A DNA stretch of 64,000 bases, taken from NCBI RefSeq assembly GCF_011759605.1, contig NZ_JAAOYX010000001.1:2285063-2349062 (forward strand). Reading direction: 5' to 3'. The notes under the pieces were generated by a model, which made no database searches, was not told the DNA's origin, and saw nothing but the letters and a program-made list of their open reading frames with translations. This stretch comes from Luteibacter sp. SG786 (GTDB lineage: Bacteria > Pseudomonadota > Gammaproteobacteria > Xanthomonadales > Rhodanobacteraceae). A program made the translations under genes and the position numbers. Of the stretch, positions 37,258 to 44,884 are shown one piece after another (the stretch's first letter is position 1; every line of letters begins with the position of its first letter).

Positions 37258-37860
37258 ATGCGCAAGCCATTGATATTCATCACGACGCTGGCCCTGGCCC
37301 TGGTAGGGTGCGTCACCATCAACGTGTATTTCCCCGAAGCGGCCGCGCAGAAGGCCGCCGACCAGTTCATCGGCAACGTGCTCGAGGACAGCGGCGTCGG
37401 CAAGCCCGCCACGGGCAGCGACGCCAAGCCCGCGCCGCCGCCGGCGAAGCAGCCTTCCGCATCGCTGCTCGATCTGGTGATTCCGGCCGCGCAAGCGGCC
37501 GAGACTCCGGACATTCGCATCAGCACGCCGGAAACCGAAGCCATCCGCGCACGCATGACCGCGCGCTTCGGCGGCCAGTTGAAGGCCCTTTTCGCCAGCG
37601 GTGCCGTGGGTTTCACCAGCGACGGCCTCGTGGCCGTGCGCGACGCCTCGGCGTTGCCCCTCGACCAGCGCGCGCAGGCCAACAACCTCCTGCGCGACGA
37701 GAACAACGACCGTGATGCCTTGTATCGCGCGGTAGCCGTCGCCAACGGCCATCCGGAATGGGAGCCGCAGATCCGCAAGACCTTCGCCGAGGGCTGGGTC
37801 CAGCGGGCGCCGTCGGGCTGGTATTATCGGGATGCCTCGGGCGCCTGGAAGCGCAAGTAA
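37258..37860 (+). CDS. DUF1318 (YdbL-like) lipoprotein with YnbE-like N-terminus
   Basis: A 200-residue lipoprotein. The lipobox is LVGC near residues 14-17, immediately followed by VTINVYFPEAAAQKAADQ, which resembles the short YnbE lipoprotein core. A Pro/Ala-rich linker (~55-80) and a second hydrophobic LLDLVIPAAQAAE patch precede a YdbL/DUF1318 domain (~85-200: ETEAIRARMTARFGGQLK, LLRDENNDRDALYRAVA). It follows the YdbH-like gene by 14 bases with an AAGGAG ribosome site, so both are one operon. It would anchor in the outer membrane and cap or stabilise the YdbH bridge. That role is inferred from E. coli. Confidence 0.78.
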   Translation: MRKPLIFITTLALALVGCVTINVYFPEAAAQKAADQFIGNVLEDSGVGKPATGSDAKPAPPPAKQPSASLLDLVIPAAQAAETPDIRISTPETEAIRARMTARFGGQLKALFASGAVGFTSDGLVAVRDASALPLDQRAQANNLLRDENNDRDALYRAVAVANGHPEWEPQIRKTFAEGWVQRAPSGWYYRDASGAWKRK

Positions 37861-37880
37861 GGCAAATCCCTGCTGATTCC

Positions 37881-37948
37881 GTGGGAAGCGCGCTGGCGCG
37901 CGAATGGGGCTTGCAGCGAGCCCATTCGCGCGCCAGCGCGCTTCCCAC
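37881..37948. repeat. Perfect 28-base-arm palindrome (family C)
   Basis: Arms 37881-37908 and 37921-37948 are exact inverse complements (GTGGGAAGCGCGCTGGCGCG... and its mirror) around a 12-base centre. Sequence unrelated to family A except for the GTGGGA end. It lies 18 bases before the rlmD start and may terminate the upstream operon or fold in the rlmD leader. Confidence 0.92.
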
Positions 37949-37965
37949 ATCACGTTTTTGAGCGC

Positions 37966-39267
37966 ATGACCGAATTCGAAGCCACCATCACCGACCTCAG
38001 CCACGACGGCCGGGGCGTCGCCCGCATCGACAACAAGGCCACCTTCGTTTCCGGCGCGTTGCCGGGCGAGCGCGTGCTGCTGAAGTACCGCAAGCGCCAC
38101 CGCAATTACGACGACGCCGAGGTGGTCAGCGTCATCGAGGCATCGCCTGACCGGGTCGAACCCGTCTGCCGGCACTTCGGCCAGTGCAGCGGCTGCTCGC
38201 TGCAGCACCTGGCGCCGGCCGCGCAGATCGCCGCCAAGCAACGTGTGCTCGCCGAGAACTTCGAGCGCATCGGCAAGGTCACGCCGGAAACCTGGTTGCC
38301 ACCGCTGGTGGACCAGGCCTGGGGCTATCGCCGGAAGGGCCGGTTCTCCGTTCGTTACGTGGCGAAGAAGGAGCGCGTGCTGGTCGGTTTCCGCGAGGAG
38401 TCCAACCCGCGCTTCGTGGCCGACATCGAGGTGTGTGACGTCATCCATCCTGCCCTCGGCCCGAAGGTGGGTCTGCTGGCCACGCTGATCGGCGGGCTCG
38501 ACGCGGCGCGCGACATTCCTCAGGTGGAATTCGCCGCCGGTGACGACACCGTCGCTCTGGTTTTCCGTCACCTGTCGCCGCTGTCGGAACGCGATCGCGC
38601 AGCGCTGACCGAATTCGGCAAGGCGCACGGGCTGGCCATCTACCTGCAACCGGGCAACCACAGCAGCGTGCATCCGCTGTGGCCGGAAGCCCCCCGGCTC
38701 TCGTTCGCCATTCCGGCGGAGAACGTGGAACTCGATTTCCTGCCGCTCGATTTCGTGCAGGTGAACGCAGGCATGAACCAGCGGATGCTTGCGCGCACCC
38801 TCGAACTCCTGGACCTGCAGCCGGGCGATCGCGTGCTCGATCTGTTCTGCGGCCTCGGCAACTTCACCCTGCCTATCGCCCGCCATGCGGCCGAGGTGGT
38901 GGGCGTGGAGGGCGAACATGGGCTGGTGGAGCGCGCGGCCGCCAACGCCGCGCGGAACGGCCTGGGCAACGCCACGTTCCGTGTCGCCAACCTGTTCGAC
39001 GACCAGCGTGCCGAACCCTGGGCCACGCAGGCATGGGACAAGATCCTGCTCGACCCGCCGCGTGCCGGCGCGGACAAGGTGCTGGAATACCTGCCGCGCA
39101 AGGGCACCCAGCGGATCGTGTACGTGTCGTGCCATCCGGGGTCGCTGGCCCGCGACGCGGGTATCCTCGTCGAGAAGCACGGGTTCCGGCTCGTGTCCGC
39201 TGGCGTGATGGACATGTTTCCCCATACCGCGCACGTCGAATCCATCGCGCTGTTCGAGCGCGGCTGA
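37966..39267 (+). CDS. rlmD: 23S rRNA (uracil(1939)-C(5))-methyltransferase RlmD
   Basis: A 433-residue SAM-dependent RNA methyltransferase. An N-terminal TRAM domain (TITDLSHDGRGVARID) binds RNA. A [4Fe-4S] cluster is held by Cys68, Cys74, Cys77 (CRHFGQCSGC) and Cys157. The Rossmann domain has VLDLFCGLGNFTLPIA, and the catalytic cysteine is Cys389 in YVSCHPGSLARD. It methylates U1939 of 23S rRNA. No strong Shine-Dalgarno sequence precedes the ATG, and a long palindrome sits just upstream. It leads a run of same-strand genes (CYTH, nagZ, hpt, phosphorylase). Confidence 0.95.
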   Translation: MTEFEATITDLSHDGRGVARIDNKATFVSGALPGERVLLKYRKRHRNYDDAEVVSVIEASPDRVEPVCRHFGQCSGCSLQHLAPAAQIAAKQRVLAENFERIGKVTPETWLPPLVDQAWGYRRKGRFSVRYVAKKERVLVGFREESNPRFVADIEVCDVIHPALGPKVGLLATLIGGLDAARDIPQVEFAAGDDTVALVFRHLSPLSERDRAALTEFGKAHGLAIYLQPGNHSSVHPLWPEAPRLSFAIPAENVELDFLPLDFVQVNAGMNQRMLARTLELLDLQPGDRVLDLFCGLGNFTLPIARHAAEVVGVEGEHGLVERAAANAARNGLGNATFRVANLFDDQRAEPWATQAWDKILLDPPRAGADKVLEYLPRKGTQRIVYVSCHPGSLARDAGILVEKHGFRLVSAGVMDMFPHTAHVESIALFERG

Positions 39268-39282
39268 ACGAACGGGAAGCTC

Positions 39283-39807
39283 ATGGGCGTCGAAATCGAA
39301 CGCAAGTTCCTCCTCGCCGGCGACGGCTGGCGCGGCCTCGTGGAGCGCAGCGAGCGGATGGCGCAGGGATACCTGGTGAGCGGTGCCGCGATCGCCGCCG
39401 GCCATGCGAAGTGCTCCGTTCGCGTGCGCCTGTCGGGCAACAAGGGCTGGCTCAACATCAAGTCCGCCACGCTGGGCATCGAGCGTCACGAGTTCGAATA
39501 CCCGATCCCGTACGCGGATGCGGAGCACCTGCTGCATGAACTGTCCGACGGCGTGCTGGAGAAGATCCGTCACCACGTCATGCTCGACGGTGCCCACTTC
39601 GAGATCGACGAATTCCTTGGCGACAACGCCGGGCTGATCGTCGCCGAGGTGGAGCTTCCGTCCGCGGATGCACCGTATCCGAAGCCTTCATGGCTGGGCA
39701 TCGAGGTGAGCGAGCAATCGCGCTACTACAACGTGAACCTCGTGGACCGCCCATTCGCGCAATGGTCGGCCGCGGAACGGGAAGGGAAGGGAGGCACCGC
39801 ATGCTGA
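39283..39807 (+). CDS. CYTH domain protein (inorganic triphosphatase-like)
   Basis: A 174-residue CYTH-fold protein. The ExExK signature is Glu4-Ile-Glu6-Arg-Lys8 (EIERKF). Tunnel-lining residues are provided by VRVRLSGNKGWLNIKS, IRHHVML and IDEFLGDNAGLIVAEVEL. Small stand-alone CYTH proteins of this kind hydrolyse inorganic tripolyphosphate or other triphosphates with a divalent metal. It starts 15 bases after rlmD, and its stop overlaps the nagZ start by seven bases, so it is coupled to nagZ. The true substrate is unknown. Confidence 0.88.
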   Translation: MGVEIERKFLLAGDGWRGLVERSERMAQGYLVSGAAIAAGHAKCSVRVRLSGNKGWLNIKSATLGIERHEFEYPIPYADAEHLLHELSDGVLEKIRHHVMLDGAHFEIDEFLGDNAGLIVAEVELPSADAPYPKPSWLGIEVSEQSRYYNVNLVDRPFAQWSAAEREGKGGTAC

Positions 39808-40802
39808 TCGTCGGCCTTGCCGGCACGGAACTGGCCACGCACGAACGCGCGTGGCTTACCGCGCCGGGTGTATCGGGCGTGATTCTTTTTTCCCGCAATT
39901 TCGCCTCCCGGCAGCAGGTGGCGGCGCTGATCGAATCGGTGCGCGATGTCGCCGGCGAAGACTTCCTGGTGTGCGTCGATCAGGAAGGCGGACGCGTGCA
40001 GCGATTCCGCGAAGGCTTCACCCGGTTGCCGCCCGTGGCGGCCATTGGTCGGCTCTACGACACCGATCCGGTGGACGCGGTGAACCGCGCGGAAGAACAT
40101 GCCTGGATCATGGCGAGCGAAATGCGCGCCATCGGCGTGGATTTCAGCTTCGCACCCGTGGCGGACCTCGACCGTGGCAGCCGGGCGATCGGCAACCGCG
40201 CCTTCCATGCCGATCCGGCAGCGGCCGCCGAACTGGTGCAGGCGTACGTCCGTGGCATGCACCTGGGCGGCATGGCCGCCGTGTTGAAACACTTCCCCGG
40301 ACACGGATCGGTGCTCGAAGACACGCACACGTCGTCCGCGGTCGACCCGCGGAGCAAGGACGAGATCTTCCGCAACGACCTGCTGCCTTTCCTGGCCGGC
40401 ATGGAGGCGCATGCCGAGGCCGTCATGGCCGCGCACGTCACGTATCCAGCCGTCGACGATCGTCCCGCCGGCTATTCGCGCATCTGGATCGAAGACATCC
40501 TGCGCGGCGAATTGGGCTTCCGCGGCTGCGTGTTCGGCGACGACATCAGCATGGCCGCGGCAGGTAGCGTCGGCGGCATTGCCGAGCGCGCCGCCGCCCA
40601 CCTCGATGCCGGTTGCGATCTGGTGCTCGCCTGTTTTCCCGACGTCGTTCCCGAGGCGATCGCGGCGGTCGAGGGCCGCCGTTCGTCGCCGCCCGAGCGC
40701 ATCGCGCCGTTGCGCGGCGCGATCGGCTCCACCTGGGAAGGACTTTCCGACAACCCCCAGCGCGAGCGTTTCATCGCGCGCGTGACTGCCCTGGAGCCTT
40801 GA
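39801..40802 (+). CDS. nagZ: Beta-N-acetylhexosaminidase NagZ
   Basis: A 333-residue cytoplasmic glycoside hydrolase family 3 enzyme that removes N-acetylglucosamine from recycled GlcNAc-anhydromuropeptides. Motifs: VSGVILFSRNFAS, CVDQEGGRVQRF, SFAPVADLD, the catalytic-loop KHFPGHGSV with its following DTHT, and the nucleophile region GCVFGDDISMAAA. The length is right for the Gram-negative single-domain form. The ATG at 39801 follows GGGAGG and overlaps the end of the CYTH gene. In species with inducible AmpC its product influences beta-lactam resistance; no ampC is visible here. Confidence 0.95.
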   Translation: MLIVGLAGTELATHERAWLTAPGVSGVILFSRNFASRQQVAALIESVRDVAGEDFLVCVDQEGGRVQRFREGFTRLPPVAAIGRLYDTDPVDAVNRAEEHAWIMASEMRAIGVDFSFAPVADLDRGSRAIGNRAFHADPAAAAELVQAYVRGMHLGGMAAVLKHFPGHGSVLEDTHTSSAVDPRSKDEIFRNDLLPFLAGMEAHAEAVMAAHVTYPAVDDRPAGYSRIWIEDILRGELGFRGCVFGDDISMAAAGSVGGIAERAAAHLDAGCDLVLACFPDVVPEAIAAVEGRRSSPPERIAPLRGAIGSTWEGLSDNPQRERFIARVTALEP

Positions 40803-40809
40803 GCTACCC

Positions 40810-41355
40810 ATGACATCCGTCCCGTACGAAGAAGCGCTGGCCAGCGCGGACCTCCTGTTCGGCCGCGAGCAGTTGGATATCGAGATCGCGCGCATGGGCC
40901 GCGAGATCGACCACACGCTTGCCGGCGAACGTCCCGTCTTCCTCACCGTGATGCACGGTGCCTTGCTCTTTGCCGGGCAGCTCGCCCTGTCGATTCGCAC
41001 CGACCTCGAGTTCGACTACGCCCACGCCACCCGTTATCGCGGCCAGACCAGCGGCAGCGACCTGCATTGGCTCCGCCGCCCGGAGGTGCCGTTGCAGGGC
41101 CGTACCGTGCTCCTGGTGGACGATATCCTCGACGAGGGGCACACCCTGAAGGCCGTGCGCGATGCCTGCCTCGACATGGGCGCCGACCGGGTGCTCCTGG
41201 CGGTGCTCTGCACAAAGGTGCACGGCCGCCGTGCGCATGGCATCTCGGCGGACTTCAACGGTGTGGACGTGCCGGACCGCTACGTGTTCGGTTACGGCAT
41301 GGACTACAACGAGCATGCCCGCAACCTGCCCGGCATCTACGCGCTGAAGGACTGA
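40810..41355 (+). CDS. hpt: Hypoxanthine(-guanine) phosphoribosyltransferase
   Basis: A 181-residue purine salvage enzyme that converts hypoxanthine and PRPP to IMP. The PRPP-binding signature is VLLVDDILDEGHTLKAV. The flexible loop region is YAHATRYRGQTSGSDL and the C-terminal VPDRYVFGYGMDYNEHARNLP contacts the base. It begins eight bases after nagZ and is followed five bases later by a methylthioinosine phosphorylase gene, whose product hypoxanthine would be its substrate. Confidence 0.94.
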   Translation: MTSVPYEEALASADLLFGREQLDIEIARMGREIDHTLAGERPVFLTVMHGALLFAGQLALSIRTDLEFDYAHATRYRGQTSGSDLHWLRRPEVPLQGRTVLLVDDILDEGHTLKAVRDACLDMGADRVLLAVLCTKVHGRRAHGISADFNGVDVPDRYVFGYGMDYNEHARNLPGIYALKD

Positions 41356-41359
41356 CCCG

Positions 41360-42106
41360 ATGAGCATCGACCTCGCCGTCATCGGCGGCAGCGGCCTTTA
41401 CGCGTTCGAAGGGCTCGAAGACAGCGAGCGCCATACCGTCGAGACGCCGTTCGGCGCCGCCTCGGGCGATGTCGTCACGGGCCGCTTCAGGGGCAAGCGG
41501 ATCGCGTTCCTTGCCCGCCACGGCGAAAGCCATACCGTGCCGCCGCACCGGGTGAACTACCGGGCCAATCTTTGGGCGCTTCATTCGCTGGGCGCACGCC
41601 GGGTGGTGGCGGTCAATGCCGTGGGCGGCATCCGCGACGACATGGGGCCGCGCACGCTGGTGGTCCCTGATCAGATCGTCGATTACACCCACGGCCGCTA
41701 CACCAGTTTCAACGATGTAGAGGGCGCCGAAGTGCGGCACATCGATTTCAGCGAGCCCTACACGGAGAGCCTGCGCCAGGCGATCCTGGCTGCCGCCAGG
41801 GCGGAAGGCCTGGCCATTGTCGACGGCGGCGTCCATGGCGTGACCCAAGGGCCCCGGCTGGAGACCCGTGCCGAAATTGCACGTATGAAGCGCGACGGAT
41901 GCGACCTGGTCGGCATGACCGGCATGCCGGAAGCGGTGCTGGCCCGCGAGTTGGACCTGGAGTTCGCGTGCCTCGCGCTGGTGGCCAATTTCGCGGCCGG
42001 CGCCGGGGACGAGGCTGAGATAAGCATCGAGGAAATCTTTGCCCACCTCGCCGCGGCGACCGCGAACGTGCCCCCGATCCTGGGTCGGTTATTGGCGACG
42101 GATTGA
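41360..42106 (+). CDS. S-methyl-5'-thioinosine phosphorylase
   Basis: A 248-residue trimeric purine nucleoside phosphorylase of the MTAP/MTIP class. Visible motifs are IGGSGLYAFEGLED, FLARHGESHTVPPHRVNYRANLWAL, TQGPRLETRAEI and DLVGMTGMPEAVLAREL. The family in Pseudomonas cleaves methylthioinosine, made by deaminating methylthioadenosine, to hypoxanthine and methylthioribose-1-phosphate. The adjacent hpt gene fits this route. Specificity between methylthioinosine and methylthioadenosine is inferred from the GMTGMPEA motif and the hpt context; a methylthioadenosine phosphorylase is the alternative. Confidence 0.87.
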   Translation: MSIDLAVIGGSGLYAFEGLEDSERHTVETPFGAASGDVVTGRFRGKRIAFLARHGESHTVPPHRVNYRANLWALHSLGARRVVAVNAVGGIRDDMGPRTLVVPDQIVDYTHGRYTSFNDVEGAEVRHIDFSEPYTESLRQAILAAARAEGLAIVDGGVHGVTQGPRLETRAEIARMKRDGCDLVGMTGMPEAVLARELDLEFACLALVANFAAGAGDEAEISIEEIFAHLAAATANVPPILGRLLATD

Positions 42107-42123
42107 TATCGGAAAGAATCCCA

Positions 42124-42153
42124 GTTGCGCTTTGCCTGGAAACATGATGATAC
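42124..42153 (+). promoter_or_regulatory. Candidate cold-shock gene promoter
   Basis: TTGCGC (42124-42129), an 18-base spacer, and GATACT (42148-42153), leaving an untranslated leader of about 85 bases before the cold-shock gene. A long leader is usual for cspA-type genes. The match is moderate. Confidence 0.4.
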
Positions 42154-42243
42154 TTCCGCTGCGCCGCGGGGGCAGGCCAAGGGGATCCATGGGGAACGCC
42201 TCGCCATCCGGGTGCTTCCAGTCCATGTCCAGAGGTTTCCGCA

Positions 42244-42450
42244 ATGCGTTTCGGTACGGTCAAGTGGTTCAACGACGCCAAGGGTTTCGGTTTCATCGCG
42301 CCCGAGGACGGTGGGGAGGACGTGTTCGTCCACTTTTCTGCGATCAATTCCAAGGGGTTCCGTAGTCTCCAGGAAGGCCAGCGTGTGAAGTTCGAAGTGA
42401 CCCAGGGCCCGAAGGGTGCCCAGGCGTCGGGCGTTGAAGTCGCCGCCTGA
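42244..42450 (+). CDS. Cold-shock protein, CspA family
   Basis: A 68-residue single-domain OB-fold RNA chaperone. RNP1 is KGFGFIAP and RNP2 is VFVHFSAI; the start [17 protein letters not shown] is the family consensus. It melts secondary structure in single-stranded nucleic acids. It has its own promoter region with a leader of roughly 85-140 bases and a strong terminator 24 bases after the stop, so it is monocistronic. Whether it is cold-induced cannot be told from sequence. Confidence 0.95.
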   Translation: MRFGTVKWFNDAKGFGFIAPEDGGEDVFVHFSAINSKGFRSLQEGQRVKFEVTQGPKGAQASGVEVAA

Positions 42451-42481
42451 TCGCTTCCACGTTTTGCCGGTTACAAGAAAA

Positions 42482-42509
42482 CCCCGCGCATTCGCGCGGG
42501 GTTTTTTTT
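42482..42509 (+). terminator. Strong intrinsic terminator after the cold-shock gene
   Basis: Eight-base stem CCCCGCGC/GCGCGGGG, loop ATTC, and eight T residues. Confidence 0.95.
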
Positions 42510-42591
42510 GGAATCGTTCTTATTGACCGTTACCGGGCGGAGTTCGATAGTCCTCCCGCCGCGCATTCGCGCGAGGCCACGGGAGAATCGA

Positions 42592-42975
42592 ATGAAGCGA
42601 GTTACCGGCATTGGCGGGATCTTCTTCAAGGCGAAGGACCCAGCCGCCTTGCGCGCCTGGTACCAACGCCATCTCGGCATCGACGTGCAGGAATGGGGCG
42701 GCGCCATGTTCCCCTGGACCGACGAACACGGTAACCCCACGAAGGGTATGACCGTCTGGTCGATCGGCGCGGAAGGCGGCGAACAGTTTCCGGCCGGCGC
42801 GTCTCCCTTCATGATCAACTACCGCGTGGAAAACCTCGACGAGCTGCTGAAGACATTGCGCGAGGAAGGCTGCAACGTGCTCGAAAAGGCGCCCGATTCG
42901 GGCTACGGGCAGTTCGGTTGGGTAATCGATCCCGAAGGGAACAAGCTGGAACTCTGGCAGCCGCCCGAGGAGTGA
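42592..42975 (+). CDS. VOC-family (glyoxalase fold) protein
   Basis: A 127-residue protein of the vicinal oxygen chelate superfamily: GIGGIFFKAKDPAALRAWYQ begins the first beta-alpha-beta module and FMINYRVENLDELLKTLREEG the second, ending YGQFGWVIDPEGNKLELWQPP. Such proteins include glyoxalases, dioxygenases and antibiotic-binding proteins; the terminal Glu of KLELWQ is a usual metal ligand. The ATG at 42592 has GGGAGA upstream. It stands alone between the cold-shock gene and the hemerythrin gene. The substrate is unknown. Confidence 0.87.
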   Translation: MKRVTGIGGIFFKAKDPAALRAWYQRHLGIDVQEWGGAMFPWTDEHGNPTKGMTVWSIGAEGGEQFPAGASPFMINYRVENLDELLKTLREEGCNVLEKAPDSGYGQFGWVIDPEGNKLELWQPPEE

Positions 42976-43090
42976 CGGTATCGGTTGTGCGTCGTCAAAA
43001 CCGCGATGCAAAACTCACGCAATGCGCTCGCGGGAAATTCACGGCCGGCAGTGAAAGGTAAGGCACCCAGCCCACTGCCAGGACACGCCG

Positions 43091-43549
43091 ATGGATGCCA
43101 TCAAGCTGCTCAAGACCGACCACAAGCTCGTGAAGCAACTGCTCTCTGAACTTGCCGAGACCAGCGAGCGCGCGACGAAGAAGCGCGCCTCCCTGCTGCA
43201 CGAGATTCAGGTGAACCTCAAGGCCCACACCACGATCGAGGAAGAGATCTTCTATCCCGCCTTCAAGGAAGCAGGACGCAAGGCCGAAGCGAAGATGTAT
43301 TTCGAGGCCCTGGAAGAACACCGCGCCGCCGAAGACCTCGTGCTTCCCGACCTGCTGGGCACCGATCCTTCCAGCGTGGAATTCTCGGGCAGGGCGAAGG
43401 TGCTCAAGGAACTGATCGAGCACCACGCGGACGAGGAAGAAAAGGAAATGTTCAAGGATGCGAAGGAACTGCTCTCCAGGGAAGAGCTGGCCGAACTCGG
43501 TGCCCGCATGGAAGAGCGCAAGGCCGAGGTGATCGCGTCCTTCGGTTGA
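43091..43549 (+). CDS. Hemerythrin HHE domain protein
   Basis: A 152-residue four-helix-bundle protein of the HHE cation-binding family. Candidate diiron ligands are His11 (LKTDHKLVK), His46 with Glu (KAHTTIEEEIFYP), the His in LEEHRAAE, and the pair in IEHHADEEEKEMF. It may bind oxygen, nitric oxide or iron, or take part in stress protection. It is a single gene with charged C-terminal helix. The family is clear but the physiological ligand is not. Confidence 0.9.
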   Translation: MDAIKLLKTDHKLVKQLLSELAETSERATKKRASLLHEIQVNLKAHTTIEEEIFYPAFKEAGRKAEAKMYFEALEEHRAAEDLVLPDLLGTDPSSVEFSGRAKVLKELIEHHADEEEKEMFKDAKELLSREELAELGARMEERKAEVIASFG

Positions 43550-43573
43550 TGTCCCCCGGATGAAACGGCGCGC

Positions 43574-44884
43574 TCACTGTGCGCGCCGTTTCGCCACCTC
43601 GGCCGGTGTCACCGTACCGGCCTTGCCACCGAAGTGATGCACCACGTAGTTGGCGAGCGCGGCCACCTCCGCATCGTTGAACGTCTGGGCGAAAGCGGGC
43701 ATGTAGACGTCCTGGTCGCGCACACGCATCGACACGCCCTGGAGGATGATGCCGACCACGTTGGCACCGGACGGATCGTTCACGGCGCGCGTGCCGGCAA
43801 GGCCCGCCTGGGGTGTCTGGCGGCCTGGCCCGTTCCACTGGTGGCAGCTTGCGCATGCGCCTGCGAAGAGCTGCCTTCCCATGTCGCCCGCGGACGGGTC
43901 GGCGCCCGGCAGCAGCTCGTTCGAAGCGCTGAGGCCCCGGGCGCCGGCATCGACGACGACGGGGTCCTTTCCTTCCTTGGCGGGGACGGTCCGTAGCCAG
44001 GTGACGAGTGCGGAGACATCGGACGAGTCCAGGTACTGGAGGCTGTGGTCGACCGCCTCTCCCATGGGGCCACCGGCCGAACCCCGGCCGTCCGCATGGC
44101 CCGTCGACAGGTACTGCTCGAGCGCCGCATCCGGCCAGGCGCCGATGCCGTGCGTGGCGTCGGAGGTGATGTTCCAGGCGCGCCACCCGTTCACCGTTTC
44201 GCCGGCCAGCAGCGATCCCTTGCTCATCGCAAAGCCGATGTTGCGCGGCGTGTGGCATTCGCCGCAGTGGGCGAGGGCGCCGGCGAGGTACGCACCCCTG
44301 TTCCACGCTTCGGAGCGGTTGGCGTCGGGCTCGAAGCGGTGGCTGCGGAAGAAAGCCGCGTTCCAGAACCCCATGGCCCAGCGCTGGTTGAAGGGAAAGC
44401 CGATGTCGTTCTCGCGATTCGGCTGCCGGACCTTGGGCAGGGTGAAAAGGTAGGCCTTGATGGCGAGAACGTCCGCACGGCTCAGCTCGGTGTACGACGT
44501 GTACGGAAAGGCCGGGTAGAGGTGCTTGCCGTCCCTGCGGATGCCCTCGCGCACCGCACGCACGAACTCCTCGTCGGTGTAGCGGCCGATGCCGGTGTCC
44601 GGGTCGGGCGTGATGTTGGACGAGTAGATCGTGCCGAAGGGCAGCTTGAAAGCCAACCCGCCCGCGAAGGGTTTACCGCCCGGCGTCACATGGCAGGCGA
44701 TGCAATCGGCCGCGCGCGTCAGGTATTCGCCGCGCGCGATGGGATCGCTGGACGGCGGTGCGCCCGTGAGGGACGGAGCCTTTCCGTCGGCGGGATCGGT
44801 GCGGTTGAGCCAGGCATAAGCGCCGGCGCCGATCACCAGCACGACGGGCAGGGCGATGAGCACTCGTTTCCATCGCTTCTTCAT
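43574..44884 (-). CDS. Triheme cytochrome c subunit of a molybdenum hydroxylase
   Basis: A 436-residue membrane-anchored periplasmic cytochrome. An N-terminal uncleaved helix (VLIALPVVLVIGAGAYAWL) is followed by three cytochrome c domains, with heme motifs CIACH at residue 61, CGECH at 207 and CASCH at 344. It resembles the cytochrome subunits of alcohol and aldehyde dehydrogenases. Its start overlaps the stop of the molybdopterin subunit gene by four bases, so it probably passes electrons from that enzyme to the respiratory chain. Confidence 0.9.
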   Translation of the reverse strand: MKKRWKRVLIALPVVLVIGAGAYAWLNRTDPADGKAPSLTGAPPSSDPIARGEYLTRAADCIACHVTPGGKPFAGGLAFKLPFGTIYSSNITPDPDTGIGRYTDEEFVRAVREGIRRDGKHLYPAFPYTSYTELSRADVLAIKAYLFTLPKVRQPNRENDIGFPFNQRWAMGFWNAAFFRSHRFEPDANRSEAWNRGAYLAGALAHCGECHTPRNIGFAMSKGSLLAGETVNGWRAWNITSDATHGIGAWPDAALEQYLSTGHADGRGSAGGPMGEAVDHSLQYLDSSDVSALVTWLRTVPAKEGKDPVVVDAGARGLSASNELLPGADPSAGDMGRQLFAGACASCHQWNGPGRQTPQAGLAGTRAVNDPSGANVVGIILQGVSMRVRDQDVYMPAFAQTFNDAEVAALANYVVHHFGGKAGTVTPAEVAKRRAQ

